Made by a program: the position numbers and the translations under genes | Notes under the pieces: model-generated | Told to the model about the DNA's origin: nothing | Seen by the model: only the letters and a program-made list of their open reading frames with translations | Databases searched by the model: none | Assembly: GCF_000319305.2 (NCBI RefSeq) | Contig: NZ_AMWJ02000001.1 | Coordinates: 1,054,001 to 1,118,000, forward strand | From: Pseudomonas bharatica CSV86 | GTDB lineage: Bacteria; Pseudomonadota; Gammaproteobacteria; Pseudomonadales; Pseudomonadaceae | DNA length: 64,000 bases | Reading direction: 5' to 3' | Part shown: piece by piece, positions 1-11,932 of the stretch | Layout: each line of letters starts with the position of its first letter | How positions within the stretch are numbered: position 1 is the first letter of the stretch

Positions 1-1
1 C

Positions 2-2158
<2,157 letters not shown>

Positions 2159-2175
2159 TCTTTGTCGCTCATACG

Positions 2176-2208
2176 GGCCTCATCGCTGGCAAGCCAGCTC
2201 CCACAGGT
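2176..2208. repeat. Single REP half
   Basis: A lone REP unit, GGCCTCATCGCTGGCAAGCC followed by AGCTCCCACAGG, immediately after the cyclase gene. It matches the left half of the inverted pairs elsewhere in the window. Confidence 0.85.
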
Positions 2209-2292
2209 TCGGCGGCGACGCGGACACTGATGTCTTGCTGCTGGGGCGGGACCGGGTCGAGGCGGAACAGCCTGATCTTTGTCGCTCATGCG

Positions 2293-2366
2293 GGCCTCAT
2301 CGCTGGCAAGCCAGCTCCCACAGGTTATGCGATCCCTGTGGGAGCTGGCTTGCCAGCGATGAGGCC
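2293..2366. repeat. REPIN (inverted REP pair)
   Basis: Two REP units in inverted orientation separated by a short spacer (TTATGCGATC). It starts GGCCTCATCGC and ends GCGATGAGGCC. It sits between the convergent cyclase and dacB genes and could form a long hairpin. Confidence 0.9.
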
Positions 2367-2385
2367 ATCAGCAACGGCGCGAATC

Positions 2386-3840
2386 TCAGGGCTGGCTGGC
2401 CAGTGCCGCCTTCGGCTGCTTGTACAGCTCCAGCAATACCTGGTCCAGCACCGCCGAAGCCCCCCAGGGGCGCGGGTCGTTGAGGATCGCCGTGACCGCC
2501 CAGGTGGTGCCGTTGCTGTCACGGCTGAACCCGGCGATCGCCCGCACGGTGTTCAGGGTACCGGTCTTGATATGCGCTTCCCCGGCCATCGCCGTGCGCT
2601 TCAGACGCTTGCGCATGGTGCCGTCCATGCCGGTCAACGGCAGCGAGCTGATGAACTCGGCGGCGTACGGGCTCTTCCAGGCGGCCTGCAGCATGGTCGC
2701 CATTTCCCGTGCGCTGACCCGCTCGGCACGGGACAGCCCGGAGCCGTTTTCCATCACCAGGTGCGAGGCGATGATGCCTTTCTTCGCCATCCATTGCCGC
2801 ACCACCCGCTGCGCAGCGCGGGCGTCGTCACCGTCGGCATCGGTGCGGTAGCGCGCGCCAAGGCTGAGGAACAGTTGCTGGGCCATGGTGTTGTTACTGT
2901 ACTTGTTGATATCGCGGATGATCTCCACCAGGTCCGGCGAGAAGGCGCGGGCCAGCAGGCGCGCGTTCTTCGGCACTTCCTCGACCCGGTTGCGGCCCTG
3001 GATGGTTCCGCCCAGCTCGCTCCAGATCGCCCGCACCGCGCCGGCGGCGTAGGTCGGGTGGTCGAGCAGCGACAGGTAGGTCTGCGAGTTGCAACCTTCG
3101 GCGAGCTGGCCGGTTACGGTCACGCTGACGCCGTCGGCCTGTTGCACAGGGTTGTAGCGCACATCACCCGTGCATTGCTTGCCGGCCACGGCCTTGACCT
3201 GGTTGTCGATGCGGATGCTGGCGATCGGCGGCTCCACCGAAACCAGGACCCGGCCACCGTCATTACGGGCAACGAAGCGCAGTGCCTTGAGGTTGACCAG
3301 CAACGAATCGGGCTTGACCAGGAACGGCTTGTTCTCGTCGCCACCATCATCGTTGAACTGCGGCAGTTGCGGCTGAATGAAATGGCTGCGGTCGAGGACC
3401 AGGTCGCCGGTGATGGTCTGCACGCCGTTGGCCCGCAGGTCGCGCATCAGCAACCAGAGTTTTTCCATGTTCAGCTTGGGGTCGCCGCCGCCCTTGAGGT
3501 ACAGGTTGCCGTTGAGCACGCCGTTGCTCAGCGGCCCGTCGGCATAGAACTCGGTTTTCCATTGGTAGGTAGGGCCGAGCATTTCCAGGGCGGCGTAGGT
3601 AGTGACCAGCTTCATGGTCGAGGCCGGGTTGACCGAGACGTCGGCATTGAAAATGGTCGGGGTGCCCGGGCCGTTGAGCGGGATCATCACCAGGGACAGG
3701 GCGGAATCGTCGAGCTTGTTGGCCTTGAGCGCCTGCTGCACCTTGGGCGGCAGGCTGGAATTGGCGGGTGCGGCGGATGCCGGCAAGGCGAAGGGCAGAA
3801 GCAGGCCGGCGAACAACAGCGAACGAAGGGATGGGGTCAT
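2386..3840 (-). CDS. dacB: D-alanyl-D-alanine carboxypeptidase/endopeptidase, PBP4 family
   Basis: Periplasmic peptidase of family S13 that removes terminal D-Ala and cleaves peptide cross-links in peptidoglycan. It is about 484 aa, the usual size. A Sec signal peptide covers about residues 1-23 (hydrophobic LLFAGLLLPFALP, cut near ASA). The three penicillin-binding motifs are present: SxxK as STMK at about 74-77, SxN as SNN (in SNNTMAQQL), and KTG in HIKTGTLN. I chose the ATG at 3840; a GTG two codons upstream (3846) is an alternative with a somewhat better-spaced GGG. It is convergent with the cyclase gene. Confidence 0.93.
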   Translation of the reverse strand: MTPSLRSLLFAGLLLPFALPASAAPANSSLPPKVQQALKANKLDDSALSLVMIPLNGPGTPTIFNADVSVNPASTMKLVTTYAALEMLGPTYQWKTEFYADGPLSNGVLNGNLYLKGGGDPKLNMEKLWLLMRDLRANGVQTITGDLVLDRSHFIQPQLPQFNDDGGDENKPFLVKPDSLLVNLKALRFVARNDGGRVLVSVEPPIASIRIDNQVKAVAGKQCTGDVRYNPVQQADGVSVTVTGQLAEGCNSQTYLSLLDHPTYAAGAVRAIWSELGGTIQGRNRVEEVPKNARLLARAFSPDLVEIIRDINKYSNNTMAQQLFLSLGARYRTDADGDDARAAQRVVRQWMAKKGIIASHLVMENGSGLSRAERVSAREMATMLQAAWKSPYAAEFISSLPLTGMDGTMRKRLKRTAMAGEAHIKTGTLNTVRAIAGFSRDSNGTTWAVTAILNDPRPWGASAVLDQVLLELYKQPKAALASQP

Positions 3841-4056
3841 AAGCACTGGAACCCTGCACGCAGAAGGGTGAATTGAAACGGGGCTTTACAAGATGATGGC
3901 CCCGACTGGCAAAAATGATAGCGCGCATTATGCCCCAAGCCTGCGCCGGTGTGCGTTGCCATACGCATGCGTGCTGCGGTTTTGTCGGGTTTTCCCGGGC
4001 ATAAGGAGGGCGAAACTGGTAAAGTGCGCGGCGTTATTACTCAAGAGGATTGTTTC

Positions 4057-4398
4057 ATGGCTACCAACCGTTCCCGCCGTCTGCGCAAAAAGCTCTGTGT
4101 AGACGAATTCCAGGAACTGGGTTTCGAGCTGAACCTGGGCTTCAAGGAAGACCTGAGCGATGAAGCCATCGACGCCTTCCTCGACGCATTCCTGGCCGAA
4201 GCCATGGATGCCAACGGCCTGGACTATGTTGGCGGCGACGACTTCGGCCTGGTTTGCCTGGCCAAGCGTGGTTCGGTCAGCGAAGAGCAGCGCGCTGCCG
4301 TCGAAGCCTGGCTGAAGGGCCGCAGCGAACTGACCAGCATCGAGGTCGGTCCGCTGGTCGACGCCTGGTACCCGGAAAAGCCGATCAACAAGGCCTGA
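4057..4398 (+). CDS. YggL family 50S ribosome-associated protein (DUF469)
   Basis: A 113-aa protein with the features of the YggL/DUF469 family: a basic start (MATNRSRRLRKKLCVDEFQE), an acidic middle (LSDEAIDAFLDAFLAEAMD), and the conserved YVGGDD segment followed by the C-terminal WYPEKPI. E. coli YggL associates with the large ribosomal subunit; its exact role is unclear. The start is the ATG at 4057, about 8 nt after an AAGAGGA ribosome-binding site. An in-frame extension upstream has no such site. A strong hairpin terminator follows, so it is probably a single-gene transcript. Confidence 0.9.
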   Translation: MATNRSRRLRKKLCVDEFQELGFELNLGFKEDLSDEAIDAFLDAFLAEAMDANGLDYVGGDDFGLVCLAKRGSVSEEQRAAVEAWLKGRSELTSIEVGPLVDAWYPEKPINKA

Positions 4399-4406
4399 TG
4401 AACGTA

Positions 4407-4439
4407 GCGCGGCAGCCCATGGGCTGCCGCGCTGCTTTT
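4407..4439 (+). terminator. Rho-independent terminator after the yggL-like gene
   Basis: Near-perfect palindrome (arms GCGCGGCAGCCC and GGGCTGCCGCGC) ending in GCTGCTTTT, 8 nt after the stop codon. It also overlaps the 3' end of the convergent kinase gene, which it could serve. Confidence 0.8.
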
Positions 4440-7400
4440 CAGCTCTTGTCTTCCCCGCCAGCGTTCGCTGGCCCCGGCAGATTCCCAAGGGTCTGGCGCA
4501 GGGTCTGGTCGACCCTGCGCATCTGCCGCAGCACCTGCCGCTTGCGGCGCCTGAGCACCGGCTCGGGCGCATAGCGCGCACAGACTTCCTCTAGTTTTTC
4601 ACAGGCCAGGATCAATTCCTCGGCCTGGACGATGCGTGCCACCCCGAGAATCTGGTGCGCGACGCTTTTCAGTTGTTGCGGGTCGCCGTGGGTGTCGGTG
4701 GCGATGAGCCGTTGCTGGTCATCGGGGCTGCTGCGCAGCAGGGTTTCCAGCAGGCGCCGCAGTTCCTGCGGACAATCGCCGATGATCGGTTGCAGGCCGC
4801 TCAGGTCGATCAAGGCCGGCGCCTTGTGCAAGGTTACACCGGCCAGGCGCTGACCCAGGGTGTGCAAGCCGATGGGCTTGAGCAGGCAATCGTCCATGCC
4901 GGCCTGCTGGCATTGTTCGCGGACTTCCGGCTGGGCGTTGGCGGTGTAGCCGAGGATGATGCAGGCGGGGCGTTGCCGACGTTTTTCTTCCTCGCGTACG
5001 GCCCGGGTGAACTCATAGCCGTTCATGCCGGGCATGTTGCAATCGACGATCAACACATCGAAGCGAGCTTCGCGCCAGAGCGCCAGGGCCTCTTCGCCGT
5101 TGTCCAGGCAGTGGTAATGCACGCCGAGGAATTCCAGTTGCTGGGCCACCAGTTGCAGGTTGGCGGGATGGTCGTCCACTACCATGACCCTGAGGTTGGT
5201 GCTGGGCATGGGCGGTGCTGCTTCGCCGGGTTGCGCTTCGCTGCTTTCCGGCAGGCTGCGCAGGGGCAGGGTGACGCGGATTTCCGTGCCCTCGCCGGGC
5301 TTGCTGAACAGGCTCAGCCTGCCGCCCATCATTTCGCACAGGCTGCGGCTGATCACCAGGCCCAGGCCGGTACCGCTGCGCGCCTGGGCGCTGTCCGGTT
5401 CGACCTGGACGAACGGCTGGAACAGGCGCTGCTGGTCTTCCGCCGAGATACCGACGCCGGTATCGCACACCGACAGTTCCAGTTGCAGGTCGTGCCGCCC
5501 GTTGTCGCCGCCCTCGGGCAGGCTGGACAGGGCGAGGTCGATCCTGACCTGGCCCCAGGTGGTGAACTTGATGGCGTTGCTGACCAGGTTGGAGAGGATC
5601 TGCCTGACCCGCAGCGGGTCGAGCAGTACGTCGCGGTTGGCGCTGCGCGAGATGGTCAGCTTCAGTTCCAGGCCCTTTTCCCGGGCCATGCCGTCGAATA
5701 CTTCGCCCACCGACTGCACCAGGTGCGCCGGGTTGGCCCGCTCCGGGCTGAGGTTAAGATGACCCGACTCGATGCGCGCGATATCGAGGATATCGCCTAT
5801 GAGCGCCAGCAGGTCGCGGGCGGAGCGGTAGGCCACCTCGATAGCGGCATGCTCCCTTTGCGGGTCGCCGGTGCGCTTGAGGGCCAGCTCCAGCATGCCG
5901 ATGAGTGCGTTCATGGGCGTGCGGATTTCATGGCTCATGGTTGCCAGGAACACGCTTTTCGCGCGGTTGGCCGCATCGGCCTGCTCCTTGGCCAGGCGCA
6001 GGTCGTGGATCAGTTGGCGGCGTTCGCTGATGTCCAGCCAGCCACCGATGATGCCCTTCACCTCGCCCAGCGAGTCACGGTAGGGCAGGACCCAGTGGTA
6101 GATGGTCTGCTCGGTGTCCTTGAGCATCAGCGGGCGATCGACGATCAGCGGCCGGCCCTCGTTCATCACCCGCAGGTAGTCGGCCTGGATCTTGCGCGCA
6201 TCCTCGGTAACGCCCAGGGGCGCGTCGTGGATCGACTTGCCAAGCACGGCCTCCAGTTCCACGCCGAGGGCCTGCAGATAGCTGTCGTTACAGGTCTGCA
6301 GCAGGCCGTGGCGATCGCGTACATAGATGGGATGGGGGTGCCGTTGACCATGGCCCGCATGAATTCGAGCTGGTCGTTGAGCGCCCGCTCGACGGCCTCG
6401 CGCTGCTTGATCTGGCGGCGCATCCAGGCATTCCAGGCCAGGGACAGGAGCAATAGGACCATGGTCCCGAGAATGATCTTCAGAATGCTCTGCTGATGGC
6501 TTTGCCAGTACGAATACGAGCCGCCGTTATAGCCTCGCCAACGGCTGTTGATGATGCCCATTTCCTCGGGGACGATGCTGGTCAGGGCCTTGTCGAGGAT
6601 CGATGCCAGTTCCGGGTCGTTGCGTGAGGTAGCCAGGGAGAAGGTCGCCGGTATATCGCTGACAGTGGCACGTATCATCAGGTGGCGCTGGGTAGTGAGG
6701 TTGAAGTTGGCATTGATCAGGGCCATGACCATGCCGTCCACCTGTCGAGAGTGCAGCATGCTGGCGGCGGCGGCGGTGTCTTCGGTGGAGACCAGCTGGA
6801 TGTCCGGGTAACGTTGGCGGATGCCTTCGTTCAGCAGGTTGCCGCGGCTGACGGCCAGGCGCCGGCCTTGCAACGCTTCCAGGGACTGGGGCGCATCCTT
6901 GCCGTCGCGGGTGACCAGGACATAGGAGTTTTCCAGGTATGGGCGGCTGATATGCAGCGCCGCTTCCCGTTCGGGGCTGCTGGAAATGGCCGCGATCAGT
7001 TCGGCGTGGCCATGTTGCACCTGCTCGATCATGTCGCTGATGCCGTTGCTGCGCTTGATTTCGAAATGCAGGCCGGTGCGCAGGCGGATGAGTTCCAGCA
7101 GGTCGGCGGCGATACCCCGCAGATTGCCCGCGCGGTCGAAGAAGGTCAGGGGGGCGGCATGCTCGTCCACCGTGACCCGCACCACCGGATTCTTCGCCAG
7201 CCACTGTTCTTCGCTGGGTGACAATTGCAGCTTGCGATCGGTGAGCAGGATGCTGCTGCCCGCGCTCCAGCGCTGGAAAATACTGGCGCGGGTGGTGCTG
7301 GTCACGGCTTCGAGGGTCTTGTTGATCAGGGTCAGCAGCACCTGGTTGCCCTGTTGCACGGCAAAGCCGAAGCCGGTGGCTTCGTGCTTGGCGAAATTGG

Positions 7401-8100
7401 CCATCTTGAGGTTGCGCAGGTGACTCTGGTTCAACAGGTAGTGGGTCGACAGGGTGTCGCCGAGGAAGACGTCGGCCTGGTCGAAGGCGACTGCGTTGAG
7501 CGCGTTATGGTAGGAGCTGTAGGTGCGGATGCTGGCGTATGGGTAGGTGGCGCGCACATCGGCCAGCGGCAGATAATGCTCGATCATGCTCAGGCGCAGG
7601 TCCTTCAGGCCGGTATCCAAGGGCCGGTTCTCGTTTTCCCGTGTCACCAGGACCGGCTGGTCTTCGGCGTAGGGCTGGGAAAGGGCGACGCCTGGCACGG
7701 CGAGATCGTAGCTGTTGGCGCTGCCGAGCAGATCGATCCGACCTGCGACCAGTGCCTGTAGTGCCAGGTCGCGGCTGGCGAAGCGCTTGATCCTCACGGG
7801 CAGCCCGAGGGTTGCGCCGAGCAGGCCGGCGTAGTCGGCGGTGACCCCTTCGTAGTCGCGGCCGCTGGCGGTCATGTCGAACGGCGGGTAGTCCGGCGCC
7901 GAGATGCCCAGAACCAGTTCGTGCCGGTTATGCAGCCAGGCCTGCTGGGCAGGCGTCAGGGCGATCCGCAAGGGCACCTGGGCGCTGCGGCTGAAGAGTT
8001 TGAGCGTGTCGTCCAGCGACGTATTCGCCTGCGCGCGTTCGAGACAGAGCCCGAGCAGCAGGCCGAGCAGGAGCGCCTTGCCAAGCATGCGTGCATTCAT
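4439..8100 (-). pseudogene. BvgS/EvgS-like hybrid sensor histidine kinase, split by a one-base frameshift
   Basis: Reads as two overlapping frames, 8100-6166 and 6262-4439. Adding one G:C pair to the five-base run at 6334-6338 restores a single frame of about 1220 aa, reading ...NGTPHPIYVRDRHGLLQ... inside a PAS domain. Restored order: signal peptide or first helix (1-25); two periplasmic SBP_bac_3 Venus-flytrap domains (about 45-285 and 300-530); membrane helix (about 545-566, ILGTMVLLLLSLAW); PAS; HisKA with phospho-acceptor in MSHEIRTP (about H724; codon 5930-5932); HATPase; receiver (VVDDHPAN, IVDCNMPG); C-terminal HPt (VAHQILGVARI). This is the unorthodox BvgS layout with a full phosphorelay. 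It overlaps the upstream response regulator by ATGA. As sequenced, the sensor would lack its kinase. Both halves remain well conserved, so a sequencing error or very recent mutation is likelier than an old pseudogene. Confidence 0.85.
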
Positions 8101-8723
8101 ACCAGTTCGTTGCGTTTGGCCATTTCGATTAGCTCCACCAGCGAGCGCGCCTTGAGTTTTTGCATCAGGCGTTTCTTGTAGGTACTTACCGTCTTGTTGC
8201 TCAGGAACATGCCTTCGGCGATTTCCTTGTTGCTCCGGCCCTGGGCGAAAAGTTGCAGGACCATCAATTCGCGGTCATTGACCGATTTGAAGCGTTCTAT
8301 TTCCTCGGGGGTTTCAATCTGCTGGCGCAATGGGCTGATGGCTTGGCTGGGAAAATAGTTATATCCGGAAAGTACCGCGCGGATGGCACTTAGCAGTTCG
8401 CTCAGGTCTTCCTGTTTGCATACATAGCCGCAGGCGCCGGAGAGCATGCAGCGGATGGCGAACAGCGCCGGCGATTGTGCGGTGAGCACCAGGATCTTCA
8501 GCGATAGCGACATGGTATTGAAGCGTGACAGCACTTCCAGGCCGTCCAGGCGGGGAATGCCGATATCGAGGATGACCAGGTCGGGCGGGCTTTCCCGGAC
8601 CATCTGCATGGCGTCGACCCCGTTATCGGACTCACCGGCGATCCGGTAGCCTTCGTTCTCCAGCAGCATTCGCAGGGCCAGGCGAATGACAGGATGGTCA
8701 TCGACAATAAAAACAGAGTGCAT
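8097..8723 (-). CDS. BvgA/EvgA-like response regulator, LuxR family
   Basis: A 208-aa receiver plus LuxR-type helix-turn-helix protein, expected to be the DNA-binding partner of the adjacent BvgS-like kinase. The receiver shows the acidic pair D8/D9, phospho-acceptor D53 (LVILDIGIP) and VLTAQ. The C-terminal domain has VNDRELMVLQLFAQGRSNKE and FLSNKTVSTYKKRLMQKL, typical of the NarL/LuxR fold. The start is the ATG at 8723, with GGAAGA about 6 nt upstream; a TTG two codons earlier is too close to this site. The stop overlaps the kinase start by ATGA, so the two are translationally coupled. A BvgA-type inverted heptad lies about 90 nt upstream. Confidence 0.92.
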   Translation of the reverse strand: MHSVFIVDDHPVIRLALRMLLENEGYRIAGESDNGVDAMQMVRESPPDLVILDIGIPRLDGLEVLSRFNTMSLSLKILVLTAQSPALFAIRCMLSGACGYVCKQEDLSELLSAIRAVLSGYNYFPSQAISPLRQQIETPEEIERFKSVNDRELMVLQLFAQGRSNKEIAEGMFLSNKTVSTYKKRLMQKLKARSLVELIEMAKRNELV

Positions 8724-8813
8724 GCTCAATCTTCCAAAGGAATGCTTGTAGAAGCGGCACCATAGCCCAGATGAGAAGCCCGCACATAAAATGAGTGGGG
8801 GTTGGCTTTAATA

Positions 8814-8842
8814 TAGGAATTTTCCTACTTTGTATTTTCTTA
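8814..8842 (-). promoter_or_regulatory. Candidate BvgA-type operator (inverted TTTCCTA heptads)
   Basis: TAGGAAT (8814-8820) directly abuts TTTCCTA (8821-8827), an inverted heptad pair, and a further TTTCTTA lies at 8836-8842. Bordetella BvgA binds inverted TTTCCTA-like heptads, for instance at fhaB. The position, about 90 nt upstream of the BvgA-like gene in an unusually AT-rich gap, suggests autoregulation. That this regulator uses the Bordetella motif is an inference. Confidence 0.5.
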
Positions 8843-8918
8843 ATGGCTACAAAGTTGTTTGGGAAGTTTCCACTTTTATGTCGGAAGATAGAGGCAAAGA
8901 GCCATGTTGCTATTGTCT

Positions 8919-8943
8919 AGCGGGGTCCCCAGGGGACCCCGCT
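8919..8943 (-). terminator. Strong hairpin downstream of the dGTPase gene
   Basis: Perfect inverted repeat (AGCGGGGTCCC and GGGACCCCGCT around a one- to three-base loop), 5 nt after the dGTPase stop. There is no T-tract on either strand, so termination strength is uncertain; it may instead be a transcript-end stabiliser. Confidence 0.5.
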
Positions 8944-8948
8944 GCCTG

Positions 8949-10280
8949 TCAGATCGGACTTGAACGCCCGGTCATTTCCCGTGCCATCTCGGTGGCGTAG
9001 CTGTCGGTCATTCCGGCGATGAAGTCGATCATGCGCAGGAACGCTGCATGCAAGGAGCCGTTCGGGTCCGGCGCGTTGTTACCGAGCAAATCAAGGATAC
9101 GCCGGTGCTTGAACGACGGAGTACGCCCGCCGTGCTGCTCCAGGGCCGCGCCACAGAAGGCGTTGAGGAGAATTTCCAGGGTGGTGTAGGCGCCGATTTC
9201 ATGGAGCGTCTTGCGTTTGTCCTGGAAGATTTTCTTGCGCGCGATGTCCTTGGCCTGAAGCACGCAGCGCTTGGCCGGGCCATCCATGTGTTCCACCAGG
9301 TCGCCTTGCAGGGTGCCGGCCAGCAAGGCGTCCTGCTGTTCGACGAAGGCCCGCGCGGCGGCATTGGTCAGGTGTTCGATGGCCTTGCCGCGAAGGATCG
9401 CCAGCTTGCGCCGCCGTGAGTCCTGCGGGCCGAGCTGACGGTAGGTTTGCGGAAGGTCGTCGCCGACCAGGCCAAGCAGCAGTGCTTCCACTTCCTGGTA
9501 ATCCAGCAGCTCCATCTCCAGGCCGTCTTCCAGATCGATCAGGGCGTAGCAGATGTCATCCGCCGCTTCCATCAGGTACACAAGTGGATGGCGGGCCCAG
9601 CGCTGGTCTTCCAGTTGTGGCAGGCCGAGCTTGCGGGCGATTTGTTCGAGCAGCGGCAGCTCGCTTTGGTAGCAGCCGAACTTGTGCTTCTTGTAGCCAA
9701 GGGCGTCGGCGTGACGTGCGGTCCAGGGATATTTCAGGTAGGTGCCAAGGGTGGCGTAGGTCAGCCGGGTGCCGCCGTCGAACTGGTGATATTCCAGTTG
9801 GGTCAGCACCCGGAAACCCTGGGCATTGCCTTCGAAGTTAAGGAAGTCGGCGCGTTCGGTAGGGCTCATCGCATCGAGCCAGCCGCGCCCGGCAGCCTGC
9901 TGGAACCAGTGGCGGATGGCGTCCTCACCCGAGTGGCCGAAGGGCGGGTTGCCGATGTCATGCGCCAGGCAGGCCGATTGCACCACCATGCCCAGGTCGC
10001 TGGGCTCGCACCAGTCGGGCAGGACCTCGCGCAAGGTTTCGCCAACGCGCATGCCCAGCGAGCGGCCCACGCAACTGACTTCCAGCGAGTGGGTCAGGCG
10101 GGTGTGGATATGGTCGTTGCTGGTGACCGGGTGAACCTGGGTCTTGCGCCCCAGGCGGCGGAAGGCACCCGAGAAGATGATGCGGTCGTGATCCTTGTGG
10201 AACGGGCTGCGGCCCAGTTCCTCGGAGCTGTGCAGGGTTTTGCCGAGGCGTTCGCGGGTAAGCAGGGTGTGCCAGTCCAA
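8949..10280 (-). CDS. dgt: dGTPase-like deoxynucleotide triphosphohydrolase (HD domain)
   Basis: A 443-aa protein of the Dgt type, which splits dGTP (and relatives) to a nucleoside and tripolyphosphate and so tunes dNTP pools. The HD metal-site residues are visible: [16 protein letters not shown] (first His) and [17 protein letters not shown] (the HD pair with the conserved NPPFGHSGE loop). The N-terminus [19 protein letters not shown] is the family signature. Many such proteins are annotated as dGTPase-like because their substrate preference varies; the symbol is by family. It starts at an ATG and is transcribed away from the EAL gene, which lies 64 nt upstream on the same strand. Confidence 0.88.
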   Translation of the reverse strand: MDWHTLLTRERLGKTLHSSEELGRSPFHKDHDRIIFSGAFRRLGRKTQVHPVTSNDHIHTRLTHSLEVSCVGRSLGMRVGETLREVLPDWCEPSDLGMVVQSACLAHDIGNPPFGHSGEDAIRHWFQQAAGRGWLDAMSPTERADFLNFEGNAQGFRVLTQLEYHQFDGGTRLTYATLGTYLKYPWTARHADALGYKKHKFGCYQSELPLLEQIARKLGLPQLEDQRWARHPLVYLMEAADDICYALIDLEDGLEMELLDYQEVEALLLGLVGDDLPQTYRQLGPQDSRRRKLAILRGKAIEHLTNAAARAFVEQQDALLAGTLQGDLVEHMDGPAKRCVLQAKDIARKKIFQDKRKTLHEIGAYTTLEILLNAFCGAALEQHGGRTPSFKHRRILDLLGNNAPDPNGSLHAAFLRMIDFIAGMTDSYATEMAREMTGRSSPI

Positions 10281-10344
10281 GGCCGGGTCTCCATAACAGG
10301 GGGCAGGGGCCTAGCTTCCCGTGTTCCAGGGCCGCGCCGCAAGC

Positions 10345-11508
10345 TCAAAGTCCGGCGGCGTCCACGTCGATCAGTAACAGGCGGCGTCCGCTGTCGAAGA
10401 ACTGCCCGGCGGTCAGGCAGTACTGGTTGGTCGTGGCATCGCGATAAGTATTGGACAGGATCAGCCGGCGCTCGTCCCAGCCCTCTGCCAGCAGGTGGTA
10501 GAAATACGGCCGCCACGACCAGTTGTGCCCCAGGTAGCTGGAGTCGATGTGCCAGCTGTCCTGGCGCCATTCCAGGTTCGGCGTCAACTGGGTGCCGTGG
10601 CGATCGCAAAGGAAGAAGCGCAGCAGCCAGGGGTAGGCCTTGAGGTCGGGCAGCTTTTCCAGGGCGGCATTGGCCAGGACCCACTGCTGCAATTGCGGCA
10701 TCAGTTCCACCAGTTGCTGGCGCCGCTGCATCAGCCTCGCCCGCTCTGCCAGCTTGCCATGCACGTACTGCTCGCGTAGTTGGGCGAAGCGCCCGGCGAA
10801 GGTTTGCGCGGGGAAGAAGCCAGGTTCGGCGCCAGCGAAGAGAAAGCCTTGCAGGTAGCGCGCACCGCATTCCAGGGCGAAGTTCAGCTCGGCCTCGGTC
10901 TCGACCCCTTCGGCGATGATCACGCAACCGGTTTTCTCGGCCATCTGCGCCAGGGCCTTGACCACTTCGCTGCTGGGGCCGCCCCGGGCCGCCGCCTGGA
11001 ACAGGCGCATGTCGAGCTTGAGGATATCCGGTTGCAGCGAGAGCACGCGGTCCAGTTGCGAGTAGCCGGCTCCGAAATCGTCGATGGCGACCCGCGCACC
11101 GGCCTCCCGGTAGCGCTGCACGACCATCGCCAGACGTTCGCGGTCACCGCCGGTCTCGGTGATCTCGAACACGACCCGGCGCGGATCGATGCCTTGCTGC
11201 TGCAACTGGACGAGGCTTGGCAGCGGCTCGCCGGGTTGCAGTTCGCTGACCCAGCGCGGCGAGATATTGAGGCTGAGAAACCAGTCTCCCGGGGCCTGGT
11301 GGAATTGTCTGAACGCCTGTTCCCGCAGGGTCCGGTCGAGTTTCAACAAGTCGGCGGAGGGCATGTGCGGATCGTTGAACAGCGGCCCCACCGAGCGCAA
11401 CTGGCCGTCGCTGCGGCGCAGGCGCCCCAGGGCTTCGACGCCAGCGATACGCCCTGTGGCGGTGTCGATGAACGGCTGGAAACAGGCGAGCGGTTGCTCG
11501 TCGGACAC
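10345..11508 (-). CDS. EAL-domain c-di-GMP phosphodiesterase with C-terminal YkuI_C-like domain
   Basis: A 387-aa cytoplasmic protein. Residues about 1-245 form an EAL domain with the catalytic set intact: the EAL motif itself (GVEALGR), SLNISP, FEITET, the DDFGAGYS loop, LKLD and AEGVET. Hydrolysis of c-di-GMP to pGpG is therefore expected. The C-terminal third (helical linker, then NWSWRPYFYHLL...LILSNTYRDATTNQYCLTAG) resembles the PAS/Cache-like YkuI_C sensor found after some EAL domains. The start is a GTG at 11508 with AAGGAG 6 nt upstream. It has no GGDEF domain. Together with the cyclase at the window start it adds to local c-di-GMP control, though the genes are not linked in an operon. 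Confidence 0.9.
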   Translation of the reverse strand: MSDEQPLACFQPFIDTATGRIAGVEALGRLRRSDGQLRSVGPLFNDPHMPSADLLKLDRTLREQAFRQFHQAPGDWFLSLNISPRWVSELQPGEPLPSLVQLQQQGIDPRRVVFEITETGGDRERLAMVVQRYREAGARVAIDDFGAGYSQLDRVLSLQPDILKLDMRLFQAAARGGPSSEVVKALAQMAEKTGCVIIAEGVETEAELNFALECGARYLQGFLFAGAEPGFFPAQTFAGRFAQLREQYVHGKLAERARLMQRRQQLVELMPQLQQWVLANAALEKLPDLKAYPWLLRFFLCDRHGTQLTPNLEWRQDSWHIDSSYLGHNWSWRPYFYHLLAEGWDERRLILSNTYRDATTNQYCLTAGQFFDSGRRLLLIDVDAAGL

Positions 11509-11587
11509 GGCGACTCCTTGTTGTTCTTGGACGCGAAAGGGCGGCGGACCGCCCGGTCAACGTTCTGCAAGAATGCCGCCAGTTCCG

Positions 11588-11932
11588 TTAACGACGATTC
11601 GGCGGCTGCTGCATGAACAGGCGAATCAAGGGCAGCAGGCCACTGGCCAGCCTAGTCATGCGCGACAGGTTGCCGCTACGTGCGCCCTTGCCGGTGATGA
11701 ACCCCAGCAACACCACGGCACCAATGCCCCAGAGCGGCGCATGCTTGATGCCCAGGCCGCCCTGCAGGCCGCTGTGCAGGCTGTCACCCATGCTGCGCAG
11801 ACGGGTCAGGGGTTGCAGGGCATTACCGGCTTCGTTGCGGATTTCCTGGCGATGCATCTCCATGCGCAGGCGCACCATGGCCTTGCGCAGCTCCCGGCGA
11901 TCGGAGGTCTTGGGCAGTTCAGGCAGGCTCAT
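11588..11932 (-). CDS. YqjK-like small membrane protein, last gene of yqjD-yqjE-type operon
   Basis: A 114-aa protein with a charged N-terminal helix (RRELRKAMVRLRMEMHRQEIRNEAG), one hydrophobic segment (APLWGIGAVVLLGFITG, about residues 65-81) and a second short hydrophobic stretch (LASGLLPLIRLF). It overlaps the upstream YqjE-like gene by ATGA, so the two are coupled. It occupies the place of yqjK in the E. coli yqjCDEK cluster and has similar size and topology, but I do not see firm sequence identity. Function unknown. Confidence 0.75.
   Translation of the reverse strand: MSLPELPKTSDRRELRKAMVRLRMEMHRQEIRNEAGNALQPLTRLRSMGDSLHSGLQGGLGIKHAPLWGIGAVVLLGFITGKGARSGNLSRMTRLASGLLPLIRLFMQQPPNRR

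Noticed and set aside
2230..3876. Plus-strand open frame of over 500 codons opposite dacB
   Set aside because: It is the antisense reading of dacB, whose penicillin-binding motifs are intact, and starts within a REP.
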